This document shows, in pieces, positions 49,339-58,182 of a stretch of 64,000 nucleotides of DNA. The position numbers were made by a program, and so were the translations under genes. The notes under the pieces are model-generated. The model was not told the origin of the DNA. It ran no database searches and worked only from the letters and a program-made list of their open reading frames with translations. Source of the stretch: Solibacillus ferritrahens (GTDB lineage: Bacteria; Bacillota; Bacilli; Bacillales_A; Planococcaceae). The stretch is from contig NZ_JAXCLE010000004.1 in assembly GCF_037027585.1 (NCBI RefSeq), positions 124,001-188,000 on the forward strand, read 5' to 3'. Numbering within the stretch: the first letter of the stretch is position 1; each line of letters starts with the position of its first letter.

Positions 49339-49470
49339 TTTGTATACTCTCCTAAAAGTAAAATTCCTATAGCGGAGGTGAACAGCTCTAATCTACTGTT
49401 TGACCGCACAGTAGTACATTCTTTCTCACAATCCTATAACAACTAAATAAAAGTAGTGAAGTAAGCATAA

Positions 49471-49506
49471 AAAGAGTCTACTTCATGGCGTAAAAGTAGA
49501 CTCTTT
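49471..49506 (-). terminator. Terminator between ssbB and ywqA (mainly minus strand)
   Basis: Thirteen-pair perfect stem AAAGAGTCTACTT / AAGTAGACTCTTT. On the minus strand it is followed by TTTATG after the stem's T-run, just beyond the ywqA stop; it can also act on ssbB transcripts. Confidence 0.75.
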
Positions 49507-49509
49507 CTA

Positions 49510-52260
49510 TTATTTTAAATTGCCTGTATCGAGAACGAGTAAATCCATTAGTTCTGAATCGTCAAGCTCGGTCAGCCATTTACTCGACTGTATTAATTCT
49601 TCGGACAGTGTAGATTTCATTGCAATCATTTTATCGATTTTCTCTTCAATTGTCCCAATCGTTACAAACTTATGCACCTGGACAAACTGAGTTTGCCCAA
49701 TTCGATAAGCCCGGTCTGTTGCCTGGTTTTCCACTGCTGGATTCCACCATCGATCGGCATGGAGTACATGTGTAGCTGCAGTTAAGTTAAGTCCAGTACC
49801 GCCAGCTTTAAGCGAAAGTAAAAATACAGGGAATTCACCTGCCTGAAACTGTTCGACTAAATTGTCGCGCTGTTGTTTTGGCATGCTCCCAGTCAGGAAT
49901 GGGACATCCACATCATAAAGCTCTGTTAAGCAATGCTGGATTAAATTCCCCATACCGATATACTGAGTGAAAATTAAACATTGCTCACCATTATCAATAA
50001 TTTCCTTTGTCATTTCAATAATACGCTTAAGTTTTACTGAACGATTCACCATACTATTCGCTCCATCAAATGGCTCTTTTAAGAACAGGGCAGGGTGATT
50101 ACATAGTTGTTTTAGTTTATTGAGCATTTTTAAAATACGCCCTTTTTTCTCAAACCCAGTCAGTTGTTCAAGTGATGCCAGCGTATCTTGAATATAACCT
50201 TCATAATGTGCAGCTTGCTCAGGTGTAAGGGCGCAAAATTCAAGCGATTCTTGCTTTTCCGGTAAGTTCAGCTGAAGCTCGGGATCCCGCTTTGAACGAC
50301 GCAGTAAAAACGGACGAATCTTCATCCGTAAAACGCGCTTATGGCTTTCTGACTCATCGCGTTCAATTGGTGTAATAAAACTATCCGCAAACTTCGTAAA
50401 GCTACCTAAGTACCCTTTATGAATAAAGTCAAAAATGGCCCAAAGTTCTGAAAGGCGGTTTTCAACAGGTGTCCCAGTTAACGCAATATGATGATCGCCC
50501 TTTAATTTACGGATGGCACGGGATTGCAGTGTTTGCATATTTTTAATGTTTTGTGCTTCATCTAAAGCGATTGTTGACCAATCAATTTGCTGTAAATCAT
50601 CCGCATCCTGAGTAACCGTTCCATATGTCGAAAGAATAACATGAGGACGTTGAGTCTCTAAATAGCTTGTTAAGTCATTCCCTTTTAAACGACGGGGGCC
50701 ATAATGTGTATAGACTTCTAAATCAGGAGCAAAGCGAGTTAACTCTTTTTGCCAGTTTCCGACAACCGATGTAGGGCAAACAATTAATGTCGGTTTATCA
50801 ATTTGTAGCACGGATACTGTATGAAGCATATACGTGATAAGCTGTACAGTTTTTCCAAGCCCCATATCATCCGCTAAACAGGCACCAAATTTCTGGTCAC
50901 GCATAAAGACGAGCCATTCAAAACCTTCCTGCTGGTATGGACGTAATTCAGCATGGAGCTTAGCTGGTACATTGACTTTTGGTAGTCCTTTTTTATTTTG
51001 CAGCTGATCAATATAGGATTGAAGCGATTGCTGCATCTCAAATGCGAATAATGGGTCATCATGCTCGGCATCTAATTCATCATCTTCCAGAGGAGCAGTC
51101 AGCGTTTCAGGAAGTTCACGGAACAGTAAATCGCGTACTGTCCAATTTTCTTCTTTCGCTTGTTCCATAAGCTCACGCATTTCATTGAGCCATTCTGCAT
51201 CGATACGGAACCATTCTGTACCGACACGAACAAATTCCCGTTTTTCGTCCACGAGTTTTTGGAAAGCTTCAGCTGAAATTTCTTCGCCATTCATCGAAAA
51301 CTGCCATTTGAACGTCAAAATATCGTCAAGACCTGCCACACTTCGAGCGGATTGGTTATTTGCACTTACTCGTACGCGCATCTTAGATTGCCTTAATTCT
51401 TTAAGCCATGCGGGTAAAATTACTTCAAAACCTAATGCCTGTAATTTGGCTAGTTCCTGACGCAGAAAATCACGTACTTCCAGATCATTGAAATGGCTAT
51501 GAATAAAGTGCGTACTTTCAGCATTTAATTGAATTAAATCGATTATTTGATTTTGTAGCTCTTCAATATTTTTGGCAATCGTACTCCACTTTTTGGGCAA
51601 TGCCTCTTCAATCGGAAGTTTGCGTTTTGACGAAGCAGGTGTCCAATGTTTAATGGAACTGGGACTAATAAGGACGGTTTCTAAAATCCAATTTTCCTCA
51701 TTTTCTTCTGGTTCGCGTAAGCGTAGTGCCATTTTAACACCGTCAAAAACATGCGAAGTTTGCATCGGCCAGCCACCACTTTGGAAAAAAGGAATGAGAG
51801 CCAATGTGTCTTCCTTAGTTAACCCTGCGTCCATCAGCTTTTGTTCGACCGCATATTGTAAGAGTTCATTTGGAAAAGAGAAGTCTTCTGCAGTTACCGT
51901 TGCCTGTTGCCAGAGTGCCGGATCGCTCCATAGTGGCAGAGTTGTTTGTAATGTTTGAAAATACTCAACGGTTTCCTCATCATAGGCAGCGAAGTCCAAA
52001 AATGGATGACGGTTTGCAGGTGAAAGAACATCGAGCAATTGAGCAGCTGATAGGATTAAATCACGTTCCTCCAAGGAAGTGCTTAATCCATAAAAATTTT
52101 GTTCAAACTTAAAAAATAGCGACGGAATCCAGTTAGCTGTCGGTAAGATTAAGTCATTTTTATTGTACGCAGTAGCGCGGAAGTAACCAGGACGTAACTC
52201 CGTAAGCTTGATGCGAATTACTTTCACAAAGGGTAGCTTTGTATTAAATAAATAATGCAT
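49510..52260 (-). CDS. ywqA: SNF2-family helicase-like ATPase (YwqA)
   Basis: 916 residues. The N-terminal third (about 1-430) is the bacterial SNF2_N-associated domain; the ATPase core has Walker A ADDMGLGKTVQ, DEAQ box LDEAQNIKN, motif III LTGTPVENRLSELWAIFDF, and late motifs LLSLKAGGTGLNLT and DRAYRIGQTQ. These motors translocate on double-stranded DNA and lack strand-separating activity. It follows the SWIM-protein gene. The Shine-Dalgarno AGGAGGTGA (52293-52285) is about 27 bases before the ATG, but a TTGCG/CGCAA hairpin in between would shorten the distance to about ten. No alternative start exists, because a TGA closes the frame at the ribosome site. Confidence 0.94.
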   Translation of the reverse strand: MHYLFNTKLPFVKVIRIKLTELRPGYFRATAYNKNDLILPTANWIPSLFFKFEQNFYGLSTSLEERDLILSAAQLLDVLSPANRHPFLDFAAYDEETVEYFQTLQTTLPLWSDPALWQQATVTAEDFSFPNELLQYAVEQKLMDAGLTKEDTLALIPFFQSGGWPMQTSHVFDGVKMALRLREPEENEENWILETVLISPSSIKHWTPASSKRKLPIEEALPKKWSTIAKNIEELQNQIIDLIQLNAESTHFIHSHFNDLEVRDFLRQELAKLQALGFEVILPAWLKELRQSKMRVRVSANNQSARSVAGLDDILTFKWQFSMNGEEISAEAFQKLVDEKREFVRVGTEWFRIDAEWLNEMRELMEQAKEENWTVRDLLFRELPETLTAPLEDDELDAEHDDPLFAFEMQQSLQSYIDQLQNKKGLPKVNVPAKLHAELRPYQQEGFEWLVFMRDQKFGACLADDMGLGKTVQLITYMLHTVSVLQIDKPTLIVCPTSVVGNWQKELTRFAPDLEVYTHYGPRRLKGNDLTSYLETQRPHVILSTYGTVTQDADDLQQIDWSTIALDEAQNIKNMQTLQSRAIRKLKGDHHIALTGTPVENRLSELWAIFDFIHKGYLGSFTKFADSFITPIERDESESHKRVLRMKIRPFLLRRSKRDPELQLNLPEKQESLEFCALTPEQAAHYEGYIQDTLASLEQLTGFEKKGRILKMLNKLKQLCNHPALFLKEPFDGANSMVNRSVKLKRIIEMTKEIIDNGEQCLIFTQYIGMGNLIQHCLTELYDVDVPFLTGSMPKQQRDNLVEQFQAGEFPVFLLSLKAGGTGLNLTAATHVLHADRWWNPAVENQATDRAYRIGQTQFVQVHKFVTIGTIEEKIDKMIAMKSTLSEELIQSSKWLTELDDSELMDLLVLDTGNLK

Positions 52261-52265
52261 AGTAT

Positions 52266-52293
52266 TTGCGCTATAAACGCAATGTCACCTCCT
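52266..52293 (-). promoter_or_regulatory. Split ribosome-binding site of ywqA with internal hairpin
   Basis: Minus-strand order: AGGAGGTGA (52293-52285), CAT, then TTGCG - TTTATAG - CGCAA hairpin (52282-52266), ATACT and ATG (52260). Folding out the 17-base hairpin gives normal spacing. A three-codon frame TTG CGT TTA TAG also starts right after the ribosome site. Confidence 0.55.
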
Positions 52294-52311
52294 ATTAGCA
52301 AAATACATAAC

Positions 52312-53886
52312 TTATCCGAGTAAGTTGCTTTTGTTCATTTCTTCTTGTAGCGCACGTAAACGCTTGAATTGTTGCTGTACGGCCTCAATATATGATGTGA
52401 AATAGTCGAGCTTTCCGGCTTTTTTGGAAGCATTTTTCATCGCACGCCATATACGTACTGCCTGTTTATAATTTTGACGTGACTTTTGCTGAATTTCCTC
52501 CATCGCATAATAATGATAAAGAGGAAGCGCGATTTCAGGAGATTGTGCGACAACATCCTTTAAGCCGCATTGCTCCAAATAAGGAATGGAGGACTTATAA
52601 AGTTGATGCAGTGCCACCCATTGATCGAAGCGATTGTGGCGCAATAAATAATTGGAAAATGACTCAATGCCGTATCGTCCAAAAGAAGCGTATAACCCCA
52701 GCTCTTCTTGTTCGGTTAACGAAATTTGTCCATATAGCTTATCGAGCTTACGTATAAACTTTTGGCGACGAATCGGGAGCAAATTGTCCTGTACGAACGT
52801 CTGTAATAAAGGAAGTGCCTTTTTCAAAATAATCGCCGCTTCATCGACATAGCCTTTGTGAAGAGCGTATTGTGCGACTTCAATAAAGCTTTCTACATTA
52901 TCTTCATCCAGTATTTCCGTTACACGCTCTAAAGGTGATGTAGAGCCTAATAAAATATAGAAAATCGCCAATACTACATCTAAATCCAAATCTGTTTCGA
53001 TATCAGAGCTTTGTTCTAAAATTATCAATTCGTTTGTAATGCGTTTCTTTTCATCAAAGAGCTTCGTCCAAAATTGTAAATACAGTGTCAGGCGGAATGA
53101 TTTTGCTCCCTTTTCAATGAAGAGGATGTCCCGTACACTTTGCTGCAAGGCATCGTAAAACGGTTCAGTAGCAAATAAGCGTGTCGTTTTACTTAATGCA
53201 TCGATCGAACGTAGAATGCGGCTTAATGTATTTTCCAAAAAGAATTGAAAATAATGATGTTCCATATCTGTTTTTGTTTTAACCGCATGCAAAAGGAAAT
53301 GTTTCAAAATGGCAATGTCCATAAATAATTGGTATAGCTCCTGCCATTCCTGTTCATATGGACGATGACGCTGAATTTTTGAACGAATACTTTCATTTAG
53401 TGCAGAAAGTGCATAAGGTTCGATCGGCTGGTGTCCTTTAACCGCATAATTCAGTACTTCATCCGCCATCCGTTGCCAGTTTTCAGGGCTTCGTGCTGCT
53501 GCCAATGAATGCAGCGGAATTGATTTTTTAGAACGCCAATTTGAAAGCCATTGCTGTAAGGAAATAAAATATTGGGATAGCTTTAAAATGGTTGCGAGCT
53601 GATGCCGGCACAGTTCAGTTTTTGGGCAACTGCAGCTAATTTGCTTCTGTGGGAAATTAATCGTCACTTCCGCAGTATTCACATCCTGTATTTGGCATAC
53701 TAAGATTTGAGAAAATGTAGAATAATGTGGCGGCTTGATTGCTTGGTTACGAATGGAAAACATAGCGCGAGTCACCAATTCTGCATCTTCATCGGCTGAA
53801 GGGTGAAGCTGATCTTCAAAAGTTTGTAATTTATGTTGAATAAAATCTTTATGAGCATGAGCAATTTCAGAAAACGTTAAACTCAA
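52312..53886 (-). CDS. ywqB: SWIM zinc-finger protein (YwqB)
   Basis: 524 residues. The SWIM finger is ISCSCPKTELCRHQLATIL (about res. 81-99), with the CxC...CxH metal ligands. The remainder is helical without recognised catalytic motifs. SWIM proteins of this type are encoded next to SNF2 ATPases in Bacilli and probably act with them on DNA. Start TTG 53886 with GGAGGGG about 10 bases upstream. 51 bases separate it from ywqA, so the two form an operon. Confidence 0.88.
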   Translation of the reverse strand: MSLTFSEIAHAHKDFIQHKLQTFEDQLHPSADEDAELVTRAMFSIRNQAIKPPHYSTFSQILVCQIQDVNTAEVTINFPQKQISCSCPKTELCRHQLATILKLSQYFISLQQWLSNWRSKKSIPLHSLAAARSPENWQRMADEVLNYAVKGHQPIEPYALSALNESIRSKIQRHRPYEQEWQELYQLFMDIAILKHFLLHAVKTKTDMEHHYFQFFLENTLSRILRSIDALSKTTRLFATEPFYDALQQSVRDILFIEKGAKSFRLTLYLQFWTKLFDEKKRITNELIILEQSSDIETDLDLDVVLAIFYILLGSTSPLERVTEILDEDNVESFIEVAQYALHKGYVDEAAIILKKALPLLQTFVQDNLLPIRRQKFIRKLDKLYGQISLTEQEELGLYASFGRYGIESFSNYLLRHNRFDQWVALHQLYKSSIPYLEQCGLKDVVAQSPEIALPLYHYYAMEEIQQKSRQNYKQAVRIWRAMKNASKKAGKLDYFTSYIEAVQQQFKRLRALQEEMNKSNLLG

Positions 53887-53904
53887 AACGGGTTTCCCCT
53901 CCTA

Positions 53905-54100
53905 ATTATCAATTACGCCTCGGTGTTATTTGTCCGGATTTGGCTGTACGCTAGCGCAAAGAATCCTTCCTTCGAAAGTTGGAGGCTTTAACTTCTGCAA
54001 CAAAAATTAGAGCTATCTCGTCCATAAGGGAGGAGCGTTCTGAAACATCACTCCACCTAAAAGGGACTTTGCTGCAAGAAGTTAAAAAAGTCGTTCCTTC
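53905..54100 (+). repeat. Dispersed structured element, copy B
   Basis: Part of the 439-base gap between ywqB and the IDEAL gene. ATCAATTACGCCTCGG at 53906-53921 is the exact complement of 41030-41045 in copy A, and the next 20 bases stay similar. Further right, TTTAACTTC (about 53988-53996) pairs with GAAGTTAAA (about 54077-54085), extended by TGCA/TGCA, enclosing GGAG...CTCC. No protein gene is visible. The rest of the gap (54100-54325) is AT-rich with only the next ribosome site. Confidence 0.5.
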
Positions 54101-54325
54101 CATTATAATACGAATTAATACAAAGCGGTAATCTGAATAGCGGGGAATTATTTTTTTAAAGGATGTTAAGTTTAGGGAGTTTGAAAAAAAGAAAGTATGG
54201 GGAAACTATAAGAAATGAGAAAAGCAGCAGGAACTTTTCGGTGAAATAATCCATATGATAATTGAAATTAGGTCTTAGGACTCGAATAAATGCAGTATAA
54301 AAAATTCAATAAAGGAGGAATTCCA

Positions 54326-54805
54326 ATGATTCAAGTTCAATTTATGAAACCATTTTATACAAAAATGACAGGGTCGAAATTACGTTTAGTCTTTGCTTAT
54401 CAATATTTTTCAATCACAAAAGAAGAGGAAATTTTCCACTTCATTCCGATTGAGGGGAAGGAAATGATTATTGATTTAAATTCAATGCAAGTTGAAAATT
54501 TATCAGAAGTATTTGTTTTCCAGCGCGGCAATCGATTTGTACGCCTTCCACTTTATCAACTTTTACTTGTATCCAACGTACATGAATATTTAATGCCTCT
54601 TATCGAGGAAGTTTCGAATCAAGTAAGACCAGCTGAAAGTGAAAAGCAGTACCAGTTTAATGAAGAGGTTGAAAATATTGTGCGTAACTTGGAAGAACAT
54701 AATTTAACACGCTTAATTGATGATGCCCTAGAAGCACGCAACGAAGCATTATTCCATGACCTAATGGCAGAGAAGGCAAAATTAACTGGAGGCTACGCAT
54801 CGTGA
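54326..54805 (+). CDS. IDEAL-domain protein
   Basis: 159 residues. The C-terminal segment NLTRLIDDALEARNEALF (about res. 129-146) fits the IDEAL domain, a short helical motif found in several Bacillales regulatory proteins. The first 95 residues form a beta-rich domain (FYTKMTGSKLRLVFAYQYFSI, EVFVFQRGNRFVRLPLYQ). Start at ATG 54326 with AAGGAGGA upstream; in-frame upstream codons to 54290 precede the ribosome site. Function unknown; possibly a partner-binding regulator. Confidence 0.8.
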   Translation: MIQVQFMKPFYTKMTGSKLRLVFAYQYFSITKEEEIFHFIPIEGKEMIIDLNSMQVENLSEVFVFQRGNRFVRLPLYQLLLVSNVHEYLMPLIEEVSNQVRPAESEKQYQFNEEVENIVRNLEEHNLTRLIDDALEARNEALFHDLMAEKAKLTGGYAS

Positions 54806-54825
54806 TAGTCCAACATCAATATTAA

Positions 54826-54860
54826 ATCCTGTTAGCTTATTTTAGCTAATGGGGTTTTTT
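54826..54860 (+). terminator. Terminator of the IDEAL-domain gene
   Basis: Twelve-pair stem ATCCTGTTAGCT / AGCTAATGGGGT (several G-U) with a six-base loop, followed by TTTTT. Confidence 0.8.
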
Positions 54861-54879
54861 CTTTTGGAATGTGTGCGGA

Positions 54880-55100
54880 GTTTGGGGAAGTGGCGAATAT
54901 GCTGATGTGAGTGGCGATTAAATCATAAAAGTGTCTAATATAATTCAAATTGACGAATATCAAGGGTGAAGTGGACATTATTTGTTGCCAACTGTCTAAT
55001 ATCACATGTGAATGGTCGATTATCGGTTCAAGAGTGACGAATAAAACAGAAATAGTGGCGAATAAATGTGAACTATTATTTTTTAACTTTAAATTGGACA
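54880..55100 (-). repeat. Phased short-motif array 3 (reverse orientation)
   Basis: Read on the minus strand, ten or so units begin ATTCGCCACT, ATTCGTCACT, ATAATCGACCA, ATATTAGACAG, ATAATGTCCAC, ATATTCGTCAA, ATATTAGACAC, AATCGCCACT and ATATTCGCCACTT, spaced 19-22 bases. The units mix the ATTCGYCA form of array 2 with the ATTAGAxA form of array 1. It lies in the 613-base gap between the IDEAL terminator and the wecC promoter. No gene is supported here. Confidence 0.75.
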
Positions 55101-55207
55101 TGATAAATCAAGAGAGTGGAGTTCATAACAAAAGCCGAACTTATACAAATGCTTATTTGAACGCTCTTCTTATTAAAAGCGCAACTTTAACAAAAAATAA
55201 AAACTAT

Positions 55208-55236
55208 TTCACACAGCGAAGAGAAAGTTGTATACT
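55208..55236 (+). promoter_or_regulatory. Sigma-A promoter of the wecC-tagA operon
   Basis: TTCACA (55208-55213), 17-bp spacer, TATACT (55231-55236), five of six matches in each. The start near 55243 leaves a leader of about 175 nt with no visible gene. Confidence 0.7.
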
Positions 55237-55418
55237 GTAAGGCAGGACTATTTTTCTAAGCATTAAATTGCAACCATTCGATTATTAATTTCGTTACATA
55301 TATAAAGCGGGAGTGAAAAACCGTATTAAATTGAATGCGGGCGAAATGCGCGGAACAAATTAAACAATAATCAAACAATGAGATATAGCTTTTTTGAAAG
55401 TGAAAGGGAGAAACGATC

Positions 55419-56687
55419 ATGACAAAATCAATCTGTGTCGTTGGGTTAGGATATATCGGCTTACCAACGGCGGTAATGTTTGCAAATCACGGCGTAAAGG
55501 TACACGGTGTTGATGTGAATCCAGCAGCTGTGAAAAGTATTCAGGAAAAACAATTACATATCGAGGAGAACGGCTTACAAGAGCGCCTGAATAAGGCAGT
55601 AGATGAAGGCTTTTTAACTGCATCTACAACACCAGTAACTTCAGATGTGTACATTGTCGCGGTACCGTCACCGATTAATCCGGACAATACAGCGAATTTA
55701 GAATATGTTCGTCAGGCAACGGCTTCAATCGTACCTTTCGTGAAAAAAGGCGATTTAGTAATATTAGAATCAACAGTTCCACCAAAAACTGTTGAAAATG
55801 TAATGCTGCCAGAATTAGTGAAATCTGGTCTTGAAATTGGAACAGAACTATTTGTTTCACATTCTCCAGAGCGAGTTATTCCAGGCCGTATTTTTGAAGA
55901 GCTAGTTAACAATGATCGTATTGTTGGCGGAATTTCTCAAAAATCAGCGGAGCTTACAAAGGAGCTATACGAAACATTTGTAAAAGGCGAGATCCATTTA
56001 ACAGATGCGACGACAGCAGAATTAGTAAAAGTTATGGAAAACACTTACCGTGATGTGAACATTGCATTTGCCAACGAATTAGCGAAAATGGCTGAGAAAT
56101 TAGACGTGAATATTTGGGAAGCAATCAAATTCGCGAACTACCATCCACGTGTAAATGTTCATTTCCCAGGACCAGGTGTAGGTGGTCACTGTATCGCAGT
56201 AGATCCATGGTTCTTAGTGGAATTAGGTGGCGAACAAGCACAAATTATTCACCTTTCTCGTAATACAAATGACTCTATGCCAAGTTTCACAGCACAAAAA
56301 ACACAAGCTATTTTAAATAAAAACGGTATTGCCGGTGCAACAGTCGGTGCTTTCGGTTTAGCATTCAAAGGAAATGTAGATGATATGCGTGAAAGTCCAT
56401 CAACAATTGTTATTGATGAACTGCAAAAGCTTGGTTTAACAGTTGTCTCACATGACCCGCATATTAAGCAAAACAAGCATGAAACACAAACTCAAAGCAT
56501 GCAGGAAGCTTTGGAGCAGGCAGATATTTTAGTGTTCCTAACAGATCATAAAGAATTCCGCGAACTTGACCCTGCTACGTTAAACGTAAAAAGTAAAATC
56601 GTATTTGATACGAAAAACTGCCTAAACCGCGAAGTTTGGGAAAAGGCAGGCTACCAGTTCCACTTACTTGGAGATGCTAAGAACTAA
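55419..56687 (+). CDS. wecC: UDP-N-acetyl-D-mannosamine dehydrogenase
   Basis: 422 residues of the UDP-glucose/GDP-mannose dehydrogenase superfamily. N-terminal NAD-binding GLGYIGLPTA (about res. 9-18), central NANE-type VMENTYRDVNIAFANELA, and catalytic Cys258 in GVGGHCIAVDPWF. The SPERVIPG block and ENTYRDVNIA are as in WecC. It oxidises UDP-ManNAc twice to UDP-ManNAcA; the substrate comes from MnaA (28 kb). AAAGGGAG precedes the ATG. The gene for a TagA/WecG transferase follows. Confidence 0.93.
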   Translation: MTKSICVVGLGYIGLPTAVMFANHGVKVHGVDVNPAAVKSIQEKQLHIEENGLQERLNKAVDEGFLTASTTPVTSDVYIVAVPSPINPDNTANLEYVRQATASIVPFVKKGDLVILESTVPPKTVENVMLPELVKSGLEIGTELFVSHSPERVIPGRIFEELVNNDRIVGGISQKSAELTKELYETFVKGEIHLTDATTAELVKVMENTYRDVNIAFANELAKMAEKLDVNIWEAIKFANYHPRVNVHFPGPGVGGHCIAVDPWFLVELGGEQAQIIHLSRNTNDSMPSFTAQKTQAILNKNGIAGATVGAFGLAFKGNVDDMRESPSTIVIDELQKLGLTVVSHDPHIKQNKHETQTQSMQEALEQADILVFLTDHKEFRELDPATLNVKSKIVFDTKNCLNREVWEKAGYQFHLLGDAKN

Positions 56688-56766
56688 TAAAGTAAATTCG
56701 GCAGTGCGTATAAAGCGTACTGCCTGCTGTGTTTATAGAAGCAATATTGAGAAAGGAAGAGTTAAT

Positions 56767-57489
56767 ATGAAAGAAACCGTACTCGGCATACAAGTTAATA
56801 CCGAAAGTTATGATGATTTGTTGCCAATCGTATTCGAACAAATCGAAAAAGAGCAAAAATCATTAATTGTGGCCATTAACCCAGAAAAAATTATAAAAGC
56901 AAAAGAAGATCCGGCATTAAAAACACTTCTCAATAATGCTGAGTTTCAAATTCCGGATGGCATCGGTGTCATTTTAGCCTCGAAAATACAGAAGGGACAA
57001 ATTACATCACGTGTCACAGGTGTAGATATGATGCTTCGTCTATGTGAAGAGTCAGCAAAGCGCGGAAAGCCGATCTTTTTATACGGCGGAAAGCCAGGTG
57101 TCGCTGACAAAGCAGCCGAGAAGTTAAAGGAACTATATCCAACGATTCAAATAGCCGGCACACAGGACGGCTATGAAAAGGATAATCAAAAGATAATAGA
57201 CAAAATTAATGAAGTGAAACCTGATTTATTATTTGTTGCAATGGGATCGCCAAAGCAGGAAAACTGGATCAATGCAAACAGAGATCAGCTGCATCCAACG
57301 ATTTATCAAGGAGTGGGTGGGTCATTTGATGTACTGGCCGGAAATGTGAAGCGCGCACCAGAAGCTTTCCAAAAGGTGGGTATGGAGTGGTTTTACCGTT
57401 TAATGAAGGAACCACATCGTATTAAACGTCAAATTGCGTTGCCTTTATTTTTATTAGAAGTGGCACGTAGCCCTAAAAAGAGCAAGTAA
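56767..57489 (+). CDS. tagA: WecG/TagA/CpsF family glycosyltransferase (GT26)
   Basis: 240 residues. Conserved blocks VAINPEKIIKA (about res. 37-47), PDGIGVI (about 64-70), RVTGVDMM (about 83-90), FLYGGKPGVADKAAEKL, MGSPKQENWI and GVGGSFDVLAGNVKRAP define the family, which transfers ManNAc or ManNAcA to lipid-linked GlcNAc on the inner membrane face. The start at ATG 56767 has GGAAGAG upstream. Followed by a long palindromic terminator. Acceptor and exact donor are not readable from sequence. Confidence 0.93.
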   Translation: MKETVLGIQVNTESYDDLLPIVFEQIEKEQKSLIVAINPEKIIKAKEDPALKTLLNNAEFQIPDGIGVILASKIQKGQITSRVTGVDMMLRLCEESAKRGKPIFLYGGKPGVADKAAEKLKELYPTIQIAGTQDGYEKDNQKIIDKINEVKPDLLFVAMGSPKQENWINANRDQLHPTIYQGVGGSFDVLAGNVKRAPEAFQKVGMEWFYRLMKEPHRIKRQIALPLFLLEVARSPKKSK

Positions 57490-57635
57490 TGGAAAAAAAA
57501 TAGTGTAATCTTTGTAATATTTGATTGTGTATTTGTAATGTAAGTGTTACACTAAATTCAGTAGTAAGATTTCCTCTACAATATATAGTTAAATTTATAC
57601 TTTTCCCTGCAAGGAAAAAAACGGTTGGTAGCCCG

Positions 57636-57682
57636 AGAAAAAGGCTTTAGCATTTAAATGCTAAAGCCTTTTTCTTTTTTTA
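57636..57682 (+). terminator. 40-bp perfect palindrome terminator after tagA
   Basis: A perfect 40-base palindrome centred at 57655/57656 (arms AGAAAAAGGCTTTAGCATTT and its complement) followed by TTTTTTTATTTTT. It should fold into a near-loopless hairpin acting in both directions. Confidence 0.85.
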
Positions 57683-58071
57683 TTTTTGTCGAAATTTATC
57701 GAATAGGTTCTATAAATTTGTACTATTAATATAATAGCTAAGTAGTAAAAAATATGTTCACATAAATAATCATTATATTATAAAAGTAATATTTTAGTAA
57801 TATTTGTAATGTTATAATTCCATTTAAACCCTTGGTATTACTGTATTATATAACCAAATTCATACCTTTTTAAGTTATGAAAACCTAAATTTAACAAATA
57901 GAATAACTATATTAAAATAGGTTTATCGATTATTTGTGAAAGAAAATGTTGTCTTTATGAGTATATGTGTGTCATAATTAAAGAAATTTTAAGTTATCTG
58001 AATATATTTGCTGTTATATATCTTCTACCTAATATAAACAGGTGATTTGTGGGTTTATTGGTAAAAAAAGA
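57683..58071 (+). other. Very AT-rich spacer upstream of the S-layer gene
   Basis: About 390 bases with very low GC content and no open frame of note. It may provide an UP-like or curved upstream region for the strong S-layer promoter. Nothing specific is identified. Confidence 0.4.
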
Positions 58072-58100
58072 TTGACATAGTAAATGTATACTACTAGAAT
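58072..58100 (+). promoter_or_regulatory. Sigma-A promoter of the S-layer gene
   Basis: TTGACA (58072-58077), 17-bp spacer, TAGAAT (58095-58100). The start near 58107 gives a leader of about 76 nt; GAGGAGG lies 8-14 bases before the ATG. Confidence 0.8.
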
Positions 58101-58182
58101 TTATGTGTAGTTAGTTTTTCTGCACATTTTTCGTGTGGGTAACTAAAATTATTATTTTCACTTATGAGGAGGAAATTTTTCA

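Noticed and set aside
54950..55240. 96-codon frame through array 3
   Set aside because: No ribosome site, runs across repeats and the wecC promoter, and has no protein-like pattern.
57600..57636. Riboswitch before the tagA palindrome
   Set aside because: A short GC patch (ACGGTTGGTAGCCCGAG) precedes the hairpin but lies after tagA and before an unrelated promoter; no known aptamer pattern fits.
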